From Hyphomicrobiales bacterium (GTDB lineage Bacteria; Pseudomonadota; Alphaproteobacteria; Rhizobiales; CAJQND01): a DNA stretch of 64,000 nt. How positions within the stretch are numbered: position 1 is the stretch's first letter; each line of letters starts with the position of its first letter. This document shows positions 25,435 through 35,140 of this stretch, piece by piece. The notes under the pieces are model-generated. The model searched no databases. It was given only the letters and a program-made list of their open reading frames with translations, and had not been told where the DNA came from. The stretch is taken from positions 1-64,000 of the forward strand of contig JANQOW010000113.1 in assembly GCA_028285595.1 (NCBI GenBank), given 5' to 3'. A program made the translations under genes and the position numbers.

Positions 25435-27222
25435 ATGCGCAAAAAAAGGCGAATTCCACTGTCAACGCTGCTCACCGGGTCGGTCGGCATCCTGGTGACC
25501 GTGACGGTTGTGTTGGTGCTGTTCCTGTCGGCAGCAGCGAACGTGCGCAACACGTTCGATCTTATGCGGTTTGCTGCCGAGCAGGCCATGGATGCGCTGG
25601 ATGAGGATATCCGGGCCCATCTAAATCCGGCCGCATCCCTCATCAATCAATTGCGCGCCCGCGTGGACCAAGGCCGAATCGAGCCGTCTGACAGCGAGGC
25701 GATCTCGAGATTTGCGAGCGGGGCGATGGCCGCAGCGCCGCAGATTGCAGGTCTGGTGGTTTGGGACGAGACGCTCCAGGAAATAGAAGTGTTGCGGAAC
25801 ACTGCGCGCGGAGTCGACATCAAGGTGGGCTCCGGCGATGATCCGGAAGGGGTCAAAGTGTTGGCGTCCCAACTGCGCGCGTTGAGCGGGCCCTTGTGGG
25901 GTGAGCCGTTTTTCGATGACGGCGTCACCTATGTGAACATTCTCTCTCCGCTTTCCCGGAAGGGCAAGTTTATGGGGATGGCCGCCAGCGGCGTTACGAT
26001 CTCCGACCTTTCCGCATTTTTGGCAAGTGGATCAACGCGTTACAAGGTGACGCCATTTATTCTCTATGATGGGCAGCATGTTCTTGCCCACCCAAAACTG
26101 GCGCAGAGAACCGCTCAGACGCAAGAAGAAACAACGGTCAAAGGGCTCATACCAATAGGCCAGTTTCCTGACAAAGTGGTGAGCCGGTTTCATGACGCAG
26201 AGAAAATCCAAACGCCTGAAAGCATGACCATCTCGATGAGATCAGTAGAGATCGGCGATGAGGAGTATTTCTTCCTCTCACGCGAGCTCTCCGGTTACAG
26301 CGACAAACCATGGATTATCGGGGTTTATGCCCAAGAAGGCCGCTTCGACGAACAGTTTGACCGGCTTGGGCTCTCCATCCTTATGGGCTTTGTGCTATTG
26401 GCAATCTCGATCTTGGTCGCCTGGTATTTGGGGCGCCGCCTTGCGGCTCCTGTGAGCCAAATCTCCGAAGCCGCTGAGCTGGTGAGTGCGCTGGATCTCT
26501 CCAAGATCCCCAAGCTCAAGTCCTCCCGCGTGAAGGAACTGGACACCCAAGCCGACGCCTTCAACCGCATGACATCAGCCTTGCGTCTGTTTGAGACCTA
26601 CGTGCCCAAAAGCCTGGTGACGCGCATGTTGAGGGATACCCGACCTGGTGCGGCCAAACCTCATGAGCAGATCTTGACCGTGATGTTTGTGGACGTGATC
26701 GGGTTCACGGCCGCGTCCGAGCACATGTCACCAGGCGAAGTGGCGCAGATGCTCAACGCCTATTTCACCGTGGTCAACCGCTGCATCGATGCGGAAGGGG
26801 GAACGGTGGACAAGTATATCGGCGATGCGGTGATGGCATTCTGGGGGGCGCCGGAAGCCCAGGACGACCATGCGGCCCGCGCTTGCCGCGCCGCGTTGGC
26901 CATCGCCGAAGCTGCCGAGAAAGACCCGGAGTTCCCCGACATTCGCCTGAAAGTTGCTATTCACACCGGCCCCTTGCTGGTGGGCGACATCGGGGCCCCC
27001 GGGCGTATCAACTTTACAGTGATCGGGGATACGGTGAACACATGCTCGCGGATTGAATCCCTGGGCTCCCAAATCGATGATGGCAGCCGGGTGTTGGCCA
27101 TGGCGAGCCGGGAAACGGTAGATGCGGCGGGTGGTGGCTTCGAGACCCGCAAGCTGGGCGCTTTCAGCGTGAAAGGGCGGGCGCAGAAGGTGGAAGTGCT
27201 CCTGTTGAGCGGGCGGGCGTAA
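25435..27222 (+). CDS. Class III adenylate cyclase with periplasmic Cache-type sensor and HAMP
   Basis: Membrane signalling enzyme of 595 residues. TM1 (about 16-34) and TM2 (about 312-332) flank a roughly 275-residue periplasmic sensor resembling double Cache. A HAMP linker (about 335-385) leads to the cyclase domain (about 408-560). The two metal-binding Asp residues are in MFVDVIGFT (Asp420) and KYIGDAVMAFWG (Asp464), and NFTVIGDTVNTCSRIE is the transition-state region. It should make cAMP, possibly in response to a small ligand. The ATG at 25435 has only a weak ribosome binding site. A cNMP-binding membrane protein at 10.9 kb is a possible but unproven partner. Confidence 0.92.
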   Translation: MRKKRRIPLSTLLTGSVGILVTVTVVLVLFLSAAANVRNTFDLMRFAAEQAMDALDEDIRAHLNPAASLINQLRARVDQGRIEPSDSEAISRFASGAMAAAPQIAGLVVWDETLQEIEVLRNTARGVDIKVGSGDDPEGVKVLASQLRALSGPLWGEPFFDDGVTYVNILSPLSRKGKFMGMAASGVTISDLSAFLASGSTRYKVTPFILYDGQHVLAHPKLAQRTAQTQEETTVKGLIPIGQFPDKVVSRFHDAEKIQTPESMTISMRSVEIGDEEYFFLSRELSGYSDKPWIIGVYAQEGRFDEQFDRLGLSILMGFVLLAISILVAWYLGRRLAAPVSQISEAAELVSALDLSKIPKLKSSRVKELDTQADAFNRMTSALRLFETYVPKSLVTRMLRDTRPGAAKPHEQILTVMFVDVIGFTAASEHMSPGEVAQMLNAYFTVVNRCIDAEGGTVDKYIGDAVMAFWGAPEAQDDHAARACRAALAIAEAAEKDPEFPDIRLKVAIHTGPLLVGDIGAPGRINFTVIGDTVNTCSRIESLGSQIDDGSRVLAMASRETVDAAGGGFETRKLGAFSVKGRAQKVEVLLLSGRA

Positions 27223-27322
27223 ATCAAAACAATTCGTGATGCGCCACAGTGACCGCTTGCGGCTTTTGTCACAACAGGTCAAACAGTTGCGCTGACAACC
27301 AAACCTGTAACCAGGGAGCGCC

Positions 27323-27955
27323 ATGCGCGTCCAAAACGTTAAATCAATCGCCGACTATGCCGAGCCGCAATCGGCCCGTTGGGGCGCTTTAGAGGCGACG
27401 GACGTGGAGATGGTGCCTGCGCCTTTGGGGCTGCAGCCTAACGAGTATGTTCAAGTCTCGTGGGAGGATCGGCCTTATGGGCTGCTGGAGCAGGCTAGCC
27501 TGCGCGCAGTCCATGATGGCGCAAAGATTGCGGTTCAACTGAGCTGGGCTGATGCTCAACCCTCCACTGGTGCAGGCGAAGGCTTCCCGGATGGAGCAGC
27601 CCTGGCGTTCCCCGTGCGTGGAGAGCCAGAGCTTATGCTGATGGGATCGCCGGAAGCGCCCATGCAGTTTGTGCAGTGGCAGGCGTCCAAGAAGGAGGCC
27701 CGTTCGGTGCTGGCCAAAGGTATCGGCTCCAGCCTGCCCGGCGCGCCGGTGGGCGAAACCGCCAATGCATCCTGGTCCGGTGGACGTTGGACCGTGGTGT
27801 TCACCCGGAGCCTTGCCGGCTCCGGTGAGAGCGCCAGCCTTGTGCCCGGCGGCACAAGTCAGATAGGAGTTGCCGTGTGGAATGGCAGCAATGAAGAACG
27901 TGCCGGCATCAAAGCGGTGTCCCCGGACTGGACCGCGCTTTCTCTTGACCCTTAA
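27323..27955 (+). CDS. Heme-b gamma subunit of type II DMSO-reductase-family dehydrogenase
   Basis: Protein of 210 residues resembling the heme-b subunit of ethylbenzene dehydrogenase (EbdC), dimethylsulfide dehydrogenase (DdhC) and perchlorate reductase (PcrC). It would take electrons from the iron-sulfur subunit and pass them to a soluble cytochrome. Typical features are AVQLSWADAQ followed by AALAFPVRG and a Met-Gly motif (LMLMGSPEAP, Met107 a candidate heme ligand). I see no signal peptide, so export may depend on riding with the Tat-exported alpha subunit. CCAGGGAGCGCC precedes the ATG. First gene of a four-gene operon. Confidence 0.82.
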   Translation: MRVQNVKSIADYAEPQSARWGALEATDVEMVPAPLGLQPNEYVQVSWEDRPYGLLEQASLRAVHDGAKIAVQLSWADAQPSTGAGEGFPDGAALAFPVRGEPELMLMGSPEAPMQFVQWQASKKEARSVLAKGIGSSLPGAPVGETANASWSGGRWTVVFTRSLAGSGESASLVPGGTSQIGVAVWNGSNEERAGIKAVSPDWTALSLDP

Positions 27956-27982
27956 CAGTATTCTGAAGGACCTGAGGATAAG

Positions 27983-29026
27983 ATGACAAGCAAACGCCAA
28001 GTAGCCATGGTCATTGATCTCAACAAGTGTATCGGGTGCCAGACCTGCACCATCGCCTGCAAAACACAGTGGACCAACCGGGAAGGCATGGAGGGCATGT
28101 GGTGGAACACGGTGTCCACCGCGCCCGGCGAAGGCACACCAAAAGGCTGGGAGAAGATGGGCGGCGGCTTCCGCAAGGGCAAAGCTCAACCTGGCAAACT
28201 GCCCAAGCAAGGCGAGTTTGGCACCGCCTGGAACTTCAACACCGATGCGGCCCTCTTCCAGGGCGACACTCACAACACCCTCGGCCCCATCACCGGTGAT
28301 CCTGATTGGGGCACCAACTGGGACGAAGATGTGGGCGGCGGGGAATACCCCAACTCGTTCCAGTTCTATATTCCACGCATTTGCAACCATTGCACCAAGC
28401 CGGCCTGCATGGAGGCCTGCCCGCGCGGGGCGATCTTCAAGCGCGAAGAAGACGGGATCGTGGTGATCAATGAAGATCATTGCCGGGGCTTCCGGTTCTG
28501 CCAGGAAGCCTGCCCCTACAAGGAGATCTATTACAACACCGTCACCGGTGTCTCCCAGAAGTGCATCATGTGTGCCCCACGCCTGGAAGAAGGCGTGCCC
28601 ACGGCCTGTTCGCGCCAGTGCCCGGGCCGCGTGCGGTTCTTGGGGTTCCTGGACGACGAAGACGGGCCGATCCACAAGCTGGTCTACAAATACAAGGTGG
28701 CCCTGGCGCTGCACCCGGAATATGAGACCGAGCCCAACGTGTTCTACATTCCCCCGCTCGCCCCGCCCTCTTTTGACGAAGAGGGCAACCCGATCGATGA
28801 AGACCGGATCCCTCTGGACTATCTGGAATCTCTGTTCGGCAAAGAGGTGGGTCCGGCCGTTGAGCTTTTGAAGGCCGAGAAGGCCAAGAAGAAAGCAGGC
28901 GGCGAATCCGATCTGATGGACACGCTCATCGCGCGCAATTGGATGGACATGTTCGGCCCCTTCACCACCAACCCGAAGGATGTGGCCAGAACCCTCGAAC
29001 AACGCGTTCAGAACCGGCAAGGGTGA
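27983..29026 (+). CDS. Iron-sulfur beta subunit of type II DMSO-reductase-family dehydrogenase
   Basis: Protein of 347 residues carrying four iron-sulfur clusters. Cysteine groups are C16-x2-C19-x2-C22-x3-C26; C134-x2-C137-x4-C142-x3-C146; C167-x2-F170-x2-C173-x3-C177; and C194-x2-C197-x11-C209-x3-C213. The third group has Phe where a fourth cysteine would be, predicting a [3Fe-4S] cluster, as is usual for NarH and EbdB-type subunits. There is no signal peptide; such subunits are exported as passengers of the alpha subunit. It ends 2 bp before the alpha gene start, which suggests coupled translation. Confidence 0.92.
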   Translation: MTSKRQVAMVIDLNKCIGCQTCTIACKTQWTNREGMEGMWWNTVSTAPGEGTPKGWEKMGGGFRKGKAQPGKLPKQGEFGTAWNFNTDAALFQGDTHNTLGPITGDPDWGTNWDEDVGGGEYPNSFQFYIPRICNHCTKPACMEACPRGAIFKREEDGIVVINEDHCRGFRFCQEACPYKEIYYNTVTGVSQKCIMCAPRLEEGVPTACSRQCPGRVRFLGFLDDEDGPIHKLVYKYKVALALHPEYETEPNVFYIPPLAPPSFDEEGNPIDEDRIPLDYLESLFGKEVGPAVELLKAEKAKKKAGGESDLMDTLIARNWMDMFGPFTTNPKDVARTLEQRVQNRQG

Positions 29027-29028
29027 GC

Positions 29029-31932
29029 ATGAGCAAGGGCGTTACGCGAAGAAGTTTCCTCAAAGCCGGCGCGCTCACCGCCGCCAGCCTGGCCATGCCC
29101 AACTTCCTGGCGCGATCGGGCGGGTCGCTCCAGGCACTGGCGGCAGAAGCGCCGCCTGATTTCAACTCAGCGCTGGATGTCTACCGCAAGGCCTGGACCT
29201 GGGACAAAACGGTGCGCGGCACCCACATGATCAACTGCTGGTACCAGGCGCATTGCGCGTTCGATGTGTACGTGAAGGACGGCATTGTGTTCCGGGAGGA
29301 GCAGGCCGCTGAGTATCAGCAGCTGAACCCGGACGTGCCGGATATGAACCCGCGCGGCTGCCAGAAAGGCTGCAGTTTCTCCCACCGGATGTATGAGCAC
29401 AACCGCATCAAGCATCCCATGCGCCGGGCCGGCGGTCGCGGCAGCGGCAAGTGGGAACAGGTGAGCTGGGACGACGCGCTGAACGCCATTGCCGATGCGT
29501 TTATTGACACGATGATCGAAGAGGGCACGGATCGGGTGATCTGGGATCTGGGTCCGGACATCAACATTGGCGCGGCCAATGCCGCCCAGGCGCGCCTGGC
29601 GCAACTCACTCACTCCATCTGCCTTGATTCCAACTCAAGCAATGGCGATGGTCACCGCGGCGCCTTCGAGACCTTCGGCAACGTTTATATCGAGCGCTCG
29701 CTTGAGGATTACTTCTACTCCGACGTGATCATCATCTGGGGCGCCAACCCGATCTTCACGTCCATCCCCAACGCCCACTTCTTCACCGAAGCGCGCTACA
29801 ACGGCACAGAGATCGTCTGCATCGCCCCTGACTACAGCGCCTCGGCCACGAAAGCGGATCTCTGGGTGCCGGTGAAACCTGGTACCGATGCCGCGCTGGC
29901 GCTCGCCATTTGCTGGCAGATTGTCGAGGGCGGCCACGTCAATGAGGCCTTTGTGTCAGAACAGTCTGACCTGCCTCTGCTGGTACGCACCGATACGGGT
30001 AAGTTCCTCACCGAGAAGGATGTGGATGGCGGTCTGGAAAGCAGCTTCTACATGGCAGCAAGCGGCGGCGAGCTGCGCGAGGTGGATCGCAAAGATCTGG
30101 ATCTGGATGGCTTCACGCCCGATCTTGAGGCAGCCTTTGAGGTGCCGCTTGAAGACGGCACCAAGGTTCAGGTCCGCACGGTGTTCTCGCTGCTGAAGGA
30201 GCGTCTGTCTGCCTATACGCCCGAGGCGGCGTCTGAAATGTGCGGCACGTCGCCAGGGTTGATCCGGCGGCTCTCCAAAATGGTGATTGAGGCCAAGGCG
30301 CTGTCTAACGTCTCTGGCAGCAGCATGAACAAGTATTTCCACGGCAACCTCACCGAGCGCGCCATGATCTTGATTTGGGTGCTGCTGGGCCAAATGGGCC
30401 GGAAGGGCGCGGGCTATTCGGCCTTCGGGTTCCTCGCCAATGATGGCTGGGAGGACTATGTGTCCGGCCTGCGCATGAAAGACCGGTTCACGTTCGGCAC
30501 GGAGATCGGCCTTGATCTTGTGTGGGATTGGATGAAGGGCGAGACCTCGGAGCAGTTCTTCAAGAAGCTCTCCACGAGCCAGTTCATCGATCCGGGCGGC
30601 AACCTGCCGGTTTGGACTTCAAGTGCGCTGTTCTGGCATGTGCATGGCGGTGTGGCCGAGCTGGCCGAGCAGGCGGACCAATGGGTCCCGAACCTGAAGA
30701 AGCCGGTGAAAGAAGCGCTGCACGAGAGCTTGGAGCAGAAATGGCTGCCCTTGCAGCCGCCGGCGGACAAGACCCCGCGCATCATGTTCCATTATTGCTC
30801 AAATCCGCTGCGGAGCGTGCGTGGCAGCCAGAAGCTGCTGGAGGTGTTGTGGCCAAAGCTCAAGTTATCGGTGGCGATCGACTTCCGCATGTCGTCCACC
30901 GCGCTGCAGGCAGACTATGTGTTGCCGGCCGCGGCCTGGTATGAGGTCACCGACCACAAATGGGTGACCCCACTGGTGCCCTACAACCACGTGACCAACA
31001 AAGCCGTAGAGCCGCTTGGGGAAGCCAAGCCAGACTTCTGGATCTTCACCATGCTGGCCAAGCACATGGAAGCACGGGCCAAGGCGCGCGGGCTGGATTT
31101 TGTCGAGAGCCATCTGGGCAAAGAGATCCGTCTCGCCAACCTCTATCAAGACATGACCATGGATGGACGGTTTGGCGAGGACGACGGGGATGCGGCTGCC
31201 GGAGCCATCCTGGAGCAGTCGAGCAACCTCTCCCACGTGAGCTGGGAGGAGCAGAAAGAGACCGGCTTTGTCCGCTATGACGGGATCGGCCTCAGCCCGC
31301 TGTCCATCGGCAATGCGGGCGAATTGAAAGAGGGTGAACCGTTCATTCCCCTCACCTACCACATTGACGACAAGCAGCCCTACCCCACCCAAACCCGGCG
31401 CATTCAGTTCTATCTGGACCATCCGCTCTACCTTGAACATGACGAGCACCTGCCCCGGTTCAAGGCCCCGCCCAGCATTGGCGGCGACTATCCGCTCACC
31501 ATGACCGGCGGCCACACCCGCTGGTCGGTGCACAGCGTGTGGCGCGACAATGCGCTGATGCAGCGGCTCAACCGGGGCCAGCCCTACATTGTTGTGGGTC
31601 AAAAGGATGCCGAGGCGCGCTCCATCGCCGACGGAGATTGGGTGAGATGCTACAACGATGTGGGTGAGTTCTTCGTGCGCGCCAAGGTGATCACCGGCGC
31701 CATGCCCGGCCAGACCATTATGTACCATTCCTGGGAGAACTATCAGTTTGCCGGATCGGGTGATGCCCGCAGTGTCTCCCCCTCGCCGATCAACCCGGTG
31801 GAGTTGGCTGGGGACCATGCCCATTTGAAGATCGGCATGCTGGAAGGCCAGCCAGGTTGCTTTGATCGGGACACGCGCATTGAAATCGAAAAGATCAGCC
31901 CTGAGGACCGCGCCCGTCTTGGCAAGGGCTAG
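29029..31932 (+). CDS. Molybdopterin catalytic alpha subunit, EbdA/DdhA-like
   Basis: Catalytic subunit of 967 residues with a Tat signal (TRRSFLKAGALTAASLA) that sends the folded complex to the periplasm. The iron-sulfur motif is H66-x3-C70-x5-C76-x34-C111 in THMINCWYQAHCAFDVYVKDG and NPRGCQKGC, as in the ethylbenzene/steroid C25/dimethylsulfide dehydrogenase branch. Asp207 in SSNGDGHRGAF is the likely molybdenum ligand, marking a type II enzyme. Known members hydroxylate hydrocarbons with water, oxidise dimethylsulfide or reduce chlorate or selenate; the substrate here cannot be fixed from sequence. The start at 29029 is the ATG immediately before the Tat motif. Confidence 0.92.
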   Translation: MSKGVTRRSFLKAGALTAASLAMPNFLARSGGSLQALAAEAPPDFNSALDVYRKAWTWDKTVRGTHMINCWYQAHCAFDVYVKDGIVFREEQAAEYQQLNPDVPDMNPRGCQKGCSFSHRMYEHNRIKHPMRRAGGRGSGKWEQVSWDDALNAIADAFIDTMIEEGTDRVIWDLGPDINIGAANAAQARLAQLTHSICLDSNSSNGDGHRGAFETFGNVYIERSLEDYFYSDVIIIWGANPIFTSIPNAHFFTEARYNGTEIVCIAPDYSASATKADLWVPVKPGTDAALALAICWQIVEGGHVNEAFVSEQSDLPLLVRTDTGKFLTEKDVDGGLESSFYMAASGGELREVDRKDLDLDGFTPDLEAAFEVPLEDGTKVQVRTVFSLLKERLSAYTPEAASEMCGTSPGLIRRLSKMVIEAKALSNVSGSSMNKYFHGNLTERAMILIWVLLGQMGRKGAGYSAFGFLANDGWEDYVSGLRMKDRFTFGTEIGLDLVWDWMKGETSEQFFKKLSTSQFIDPGGNLPVWTSSALFWHVHGGVAELAEQADQWVPNLKKPVKEALHESLEQKWLPLQPPADKTPRIMFHYCSNPLRSVRGSQKLLEVLWPKLKLSVAIDFRMSSTALQADYVLPAAAWYEVTDHKWVTPLVPYNHVTNKAVEPLGEAKPDFWIFTMLAKHMEARAKARGLDFVESHLGKEIRLANLYQDMTMDGRFGEDDGDAAAGAILEQSSNLSHVSWEEQKETGFVRYDGIGLSPLSIGNAGELKEGEPFIPLTYHIDDKQPYPTQTRRIQFYLDHPLYLEHDEHLPRFKAPPSIGGDYPLTMTGGHTRWSVHSVWRDNALMQRLNRGQPYIVVGQKDAEARSIADGDWVRCYNDVGEFFVRAKVITGAMPGQTIMYHSWENYQFAGSGDARSVSPSPINPVELAGDHAHLKIGMLEGQPGCFDRDTRIEIEKISPEDRARLGKG

Positions 31933-31938
31933 GCTGAG

Positions 31939-32481
31939 ATGAGCACCGAGGCTTCTCTCACCGCGCTTGAGCGCAGTGTGTTCTATCGCGGTCTGGCCGA
32001 AGCGTTCCGCAGTCCGTCAGGCGGAACAAACGTCTTGGATGAAAGCTGGATCCCGGCACCATCGCCAAACGCGAAAACAGAATTCTTAGAAGCGTTCGAG
32101 CCGTCCGTCTCCAAGACGGCCTGTTCGCTCTATGAAAGCGCCCATTCAAGCCGCGATCAAACCGCGCTGTTTGAGGAATTGATCCGCTGGTACGACCACT
32201 TCGGACTGCAGCGCAAAGCCAAGGCGGAGCTGCCCGACCACATTTCGGTCGAATTGGAGTTCATGCACTTTCTGTGTTACCGCGAGCACCTTTCAGAGGG
32301 CGATGAAGCCGCCCTGGGAGCCTTGCGCCGGGCCCAGAAAGATTTTCTTAACAACCATTTACATCCTCTTAGCATATCCATTCTAGGCTACAGCCAATCT
32401 TTCGCGAATCGGTTCAAAGTGCTTTGTGGCAATTGCGAACAGTTTTTGCGGGAACACACATTGGTGCTGGACAACGGATGA
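31939..32481 (+). CDS. TorD-family chaperone (delta subunit) for the molybdoenzyme
   Basis: Cytoplasmic maturation factor of 180 residues that would bind the Tat signal of the alpha subunit and guard cofactor loading; it is not part of the final enzyme. The conserved PDHISVELEFMHFLCYRE region and the all-helical composition match TorD/DmsD/NarJ and the DdhD/EbdD group. It lies 6 bp after the alpha gene and completes a gamma-beta-alpha-delta operon. The order differs from ddhABDC of Rhodovulum. A two-cysteine segment (KVLCGNCEQFL) is visible near the C terminus. Confidence 0.85.
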   Translation: MSTEASLTALERSVFYRGLAEAFRSPSGGTNVLDESWIPAPSPNAKTEFLEAFEPSVSKTACSLYESAHSSRDQTALFEELIRWYDHFGLQRKAKAELPDHISVELEFMHFLCYREHLSEGDEAALGALRRAQKDFLNNHLHPLSISILGYSQSFANRFKVLCGNCEQFLREHTLVLDNG

Positions 32482-32687
32482 TCCGTCTCTGGAAGGCCTA
32501 ACAAACGCCTTTCGCGGGTCACCAAGTCGCCACTAAATGGGTGAGAATTATGCGCTGTGTATCAGCGCATAACCTGGTGCTTAGCACCTGCTAGATGAGT
32601 CTTTTCGGTTAGTGCGCGTGCTTGGAGTGAGCGGGATCGGCCTGTTTACGCTCAATGTGTGTTGGGCACCGATCGGGGAGATTGCTC

Positions 32688-34025
32688 TTGTATTTAATCG
32701 ATCAAGATGCCGGGTTTCCGGCGATCGATCCGGACGACATGAACGGGCGGACGCGGACATTCCTCATTCTGCAGGGACCGCCAAGCTCATTCTTTCGCCG
32801 CCTGTCGCGCAAAATCGAAGCGCAGGGCGGGCGGACGATCAAGATAAACTTCAATGCAAGCGACTGGCTTTATTCGCTTGGCATGAACACGGTCAATTTC
32901 CGTCGCTCAGCAACAGTTTGGCCGGGCTGGGTGCGCGAGTTCGCACGCGCAAATCAGGTCACCGACGTGATCGTTTATGGCGATTGCCGCGAATACCACA
33001 AGGTGGCCATCAGCACACTGCGCCCCATGGGGGTGATGATCCACGTGCTGGAAGAAGGCTATGTACGCCCCGCCTGGATCACCTATGAACGCAACGGCGT
33101 AAACGGCCACTCCAGACTGGCGGACATGTCGTTGACCGACATTGACACCGAGAAAGTCCTAGCGGCCGAAGCCGACGAGACAAACAACATTGAAGGCACC
33201 ATGTGGTCCTACGTGCTGAGCGGCATGTTCTACTATGCCGCCGCCTACTGGATGCGTCCGTTGTTTCCGTTTTACAGAAGTCACCGGCCCCAAGGCACGG
33301 TTGAAGAGGCCTGGATGTGGCTCAAGCGGTTACCGCATTTGCCCAAAAGCCGGATGGACGCAAAACTGCGTGGCGGACAAATTACCCGTGGCAGCACGCC
33401 CTACTTCCTGGTGCTGCTGCAATTGGCCGGCGATTCCCAGATGCGCGAGCACAGCGGCTTTCAATCAATTTCAGAGTTCATTGAACTGTGCATACGTTCT
33501 TTTTCCGCAGCCGCGGGGCCTGACGAACACTTGGTGTTCAAAAGTCATCCGTTGGATTCGAACGCGCCGTACTTGCGCAACGAGATCAAGCTTCTGGCAG
33601 AGCGCTACGGACTGGCCGGGCGCTGCGAGCTGATCGACGGCGGCAAGTTGGCCTACCTTGCTGACAATGCGCGGGGCGTGGTGTCGATAAACTCGACCGC
33701 TTGCCAGGTGTCTATCCGGCGCGGGATCCCCACAAAGGTTCTGGGCCGGGCCATCTACAATCACAGTTCACTGGCGGCGAGCGGCTCACTGGAAGAGTTC
33801 TTCCGCAGCCCCGAAGCTCCGGACATTGAGTCCTACAAGCTGTTTCACCGGTTTCTGCTGCTGACCGTGCAGATCAAGGGAAGTTTCTATTCACAGGAAG
33901 GAATTGAGCTGGCGCTGGATCCGTTAGTTGAAAAGATATTCGCCAAGATTGACCCCACGGACGCGTACGTGCGCGTCCGCCCACCCGCAGTGGTGGAAGC
34001 TGGCGCTCTGAAATACGGCTCCTGA
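32688..34025 (+). CDS. kpsS: Capsule biosynthesis protein KpsS-like (beta-Kdo transferase)
   Basis: Cytoplasmic glycosyltransferase that, with KpsC, builds the poly-Kdo linker joining capsule to phospholipid. Family features are FLILQGPPSSFFRRLSRKI with the following INFNASDW, YGDCREYHKVAI, VLEEGYVRPAWITYE, FKSHPLD and the C-terminal GVVSINSTACQVSIRRGIP. The frame is open from 32655. A TTG at 32688 with GGGGAG 7 bp upstream looks the best start, giving 445 residues; homology begins only at the ATG at 32739, so the N terminus is uncertain. First gene of the capsule locus. Confidence 0.87.
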   Translation: MYLIDQDAGFPAIDPDDMNGRTRTFLILQGPPSSFFRRLSRKIEAQGGRTIKINFNASDWLYSLGMNTVNFRRSATVWPGWVREFARANQVTDVIVYGDCREYHKVAISTLRPMGVMIHVLEEGYVRPAWITYERNGVNGHSRLADMSLTDIDTEKVLAAEADETNNIEGTMWSYVLSGMFYYAAAYWMRPLFPFYRSHRPQGTVEEAWMWLKRLPHLPKSRMDAKLRGGQITRGSTPYFLVLLQLAGDSQMREHSGFQSISEFIELCIRSFSAAAGPDEHLVFKSHPLDSNAPYLRNEIKLLAERYGLAGRCELIDGGKLAYLADNARGVVSINSTACQVSIRRGIPTKVLGRAIYNHSSLAASGSLEEFFRSPEAPDIESYKLFHRFLLLTVQIKGSFYSQEGIELALDPLVEKIFAKIDPTDAYVRVRPPAVVEAGALKYGS

Positions 34026-34131
34026 TTTTTCGTGGTTTGGTTGAGTACGTTTGGGACCTTCAAAAGTGGGCATTTGGGAAAAAGGTAAGAACCTTGCGCT
34101 GTTGCCGTTCTGGGGGCTGCAGGTGTTTGGC

Positions 34132-35118
34132 ATGTCCAAATCCTTTTCGGCAAACCCTGTGATCGGGAGTTCGGCGCTGAACCGGATGGGGCTGCATGCC
34201 GGCCGGGTCGCGCTGGCCCATGCCATGACGAAGCTGCGCTGGGCGTTTCTGGCCTGGCAGGTGCCGGCTGAACTGAGGAAGTCGTTTCAGGCCCAAGGGT
34301 TCGTTGTTATTCCCAATCTCTTGCCGGAGAGCCAGTTCGATGCCCTGCGCCAACAGCTCGCCACTCAAAACAATTGCGAGGTGCGCGAGTGCATCCAGGG
34401 CGACACGCTGACCCACAGGGTGCTCTTGGATGACGGCACCCTTGAGCGACTGCCGCTTCTGCGCAGCCTCTTAAACCATCGGCTGTTTGAGCCACTGCTC
34501 ACCTATTGCGGTGCGCACCGCAAACGGCCGTTGCACTATATTCAAAGCATCAAGAACGGCGCCGCCGACGGCAAGGCGGATCCGCAGAAGTCACTGCACG
34601 CCGACACGTTCCACCCCACAATGAAAGCCTGGTTCTTTCTGGACGATGTGGATCCCGAACGGGGACCGTTCACCTATGTGCCCGGCTCCAACCGATGCAC
34701 GCGTGAGCGGCTCGCCTGGGAATACCGCCGCAGCCTAACCGCCAAGTCCGACCCGGACGGCTATTCAGAGCGCGGCTCGCTCCGGGTTGCCCCTGAGGAC
34801 CTGCGCGCCCTTGGCCTGCCCGATCCCATGGCGCTGCCGGTGAAGAAAAACACGCTGGTGGTGGCCAACACCTGCGGGTTCCACTGCCGCGGCCCAGCAA
34901 AGGCCGGCATGAACCGCCTGGAAATCTGGTCGTTCAGCCGCACCAATCCGTTCAATCCGTTTCCAGGCTTTGGCTCCAAGCTGGCCAGCCGGCTCGAACA
35001 CCGTGCGGCGAAGGCCCTTTGGAAATGGCGAGACAAGCAAGCTGAGGCAAAAGGGGTTTTGTCCAGCTGGCATCCGGTTTCAGATCACGTGATGTCCAAC
35101 CGGCCGTTAACTGAGTGA
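34132..35118 (+). CDS. Phytanoyl-CoA dioxygenase-like Fe(II)/2-oxoglutarate oxygenase
   Basis: About 328 residues with the PhyH fold. The iron triad is readable as His156-x-Asp158 (LHADTFHP) and His251 (CGFHCRG), with AWFFLDDVDPERGPFTYVPGS between. Such enzymes hydroxylate small molecules or lipids using 2-oxoglutarate and oxygen. Its place inside a kps locus suggests action on a capsule sugar, substituent or lipid anchor, but this is inference. The start at 34132 has AGGTG 6 bp upstream; a TTG at 34051 gives 27 extra residues with no recognisable content. Confidence 0.85.
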   Translation: MSKSFSANPVIGSSALNRMGLHAGRVALAHAMTKLRWAFLAWQVPAELRKSFQAQGFVVIPNLLPESQFDALRQQLATQNNCEVRECIQGDTLTHRVLLDDGTLERLPLLRSLLNHRLFEPLLTYCGAHRKRPLHYIQSIKNGAADGKADPQKSLHADTFHPTMKAWFFLDDVDPERGPFTYVPGSNRCTRERLAWEYRRSLTAKSDPDGYSERGSLRVAPEDLRALGLPDPMALPVKKNTLVVANTCGFHCRGPAKAGMNRLEIWSFSRTNPFNPFPGFGSKLASRLEHRAAKALWKWRDKQAEAKGVLSSWHPVSDHVMSNRPLTE

Positions 35119-35140
35119 AGTTGGGGAAAGACGTAACAGT

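Noticed and set aside
27266-27298. FNR-type site ahead of the molybdoenzyme operon
   Set aside because: TTGTCA...TGACAA arms are 6 bp and 20 or more apart; this does not fit TTGAT-N4-ATCAA.
27389-29020. 543-codon open frame on the minus strand
   Set aside because: It lies antisense to the gamma and beta dehydrogenase genes, which have intact cysteine motifs. Its translation is His/Gly/Ala-rich with no recognised family; long antisense frames are common in GC-rich genomes.
30865-31824. 319-codon minus-strand frame inside the molybdoenzyme alpha gene
   Set aside because: Antisense to a strongly conserved subunit and without family features.
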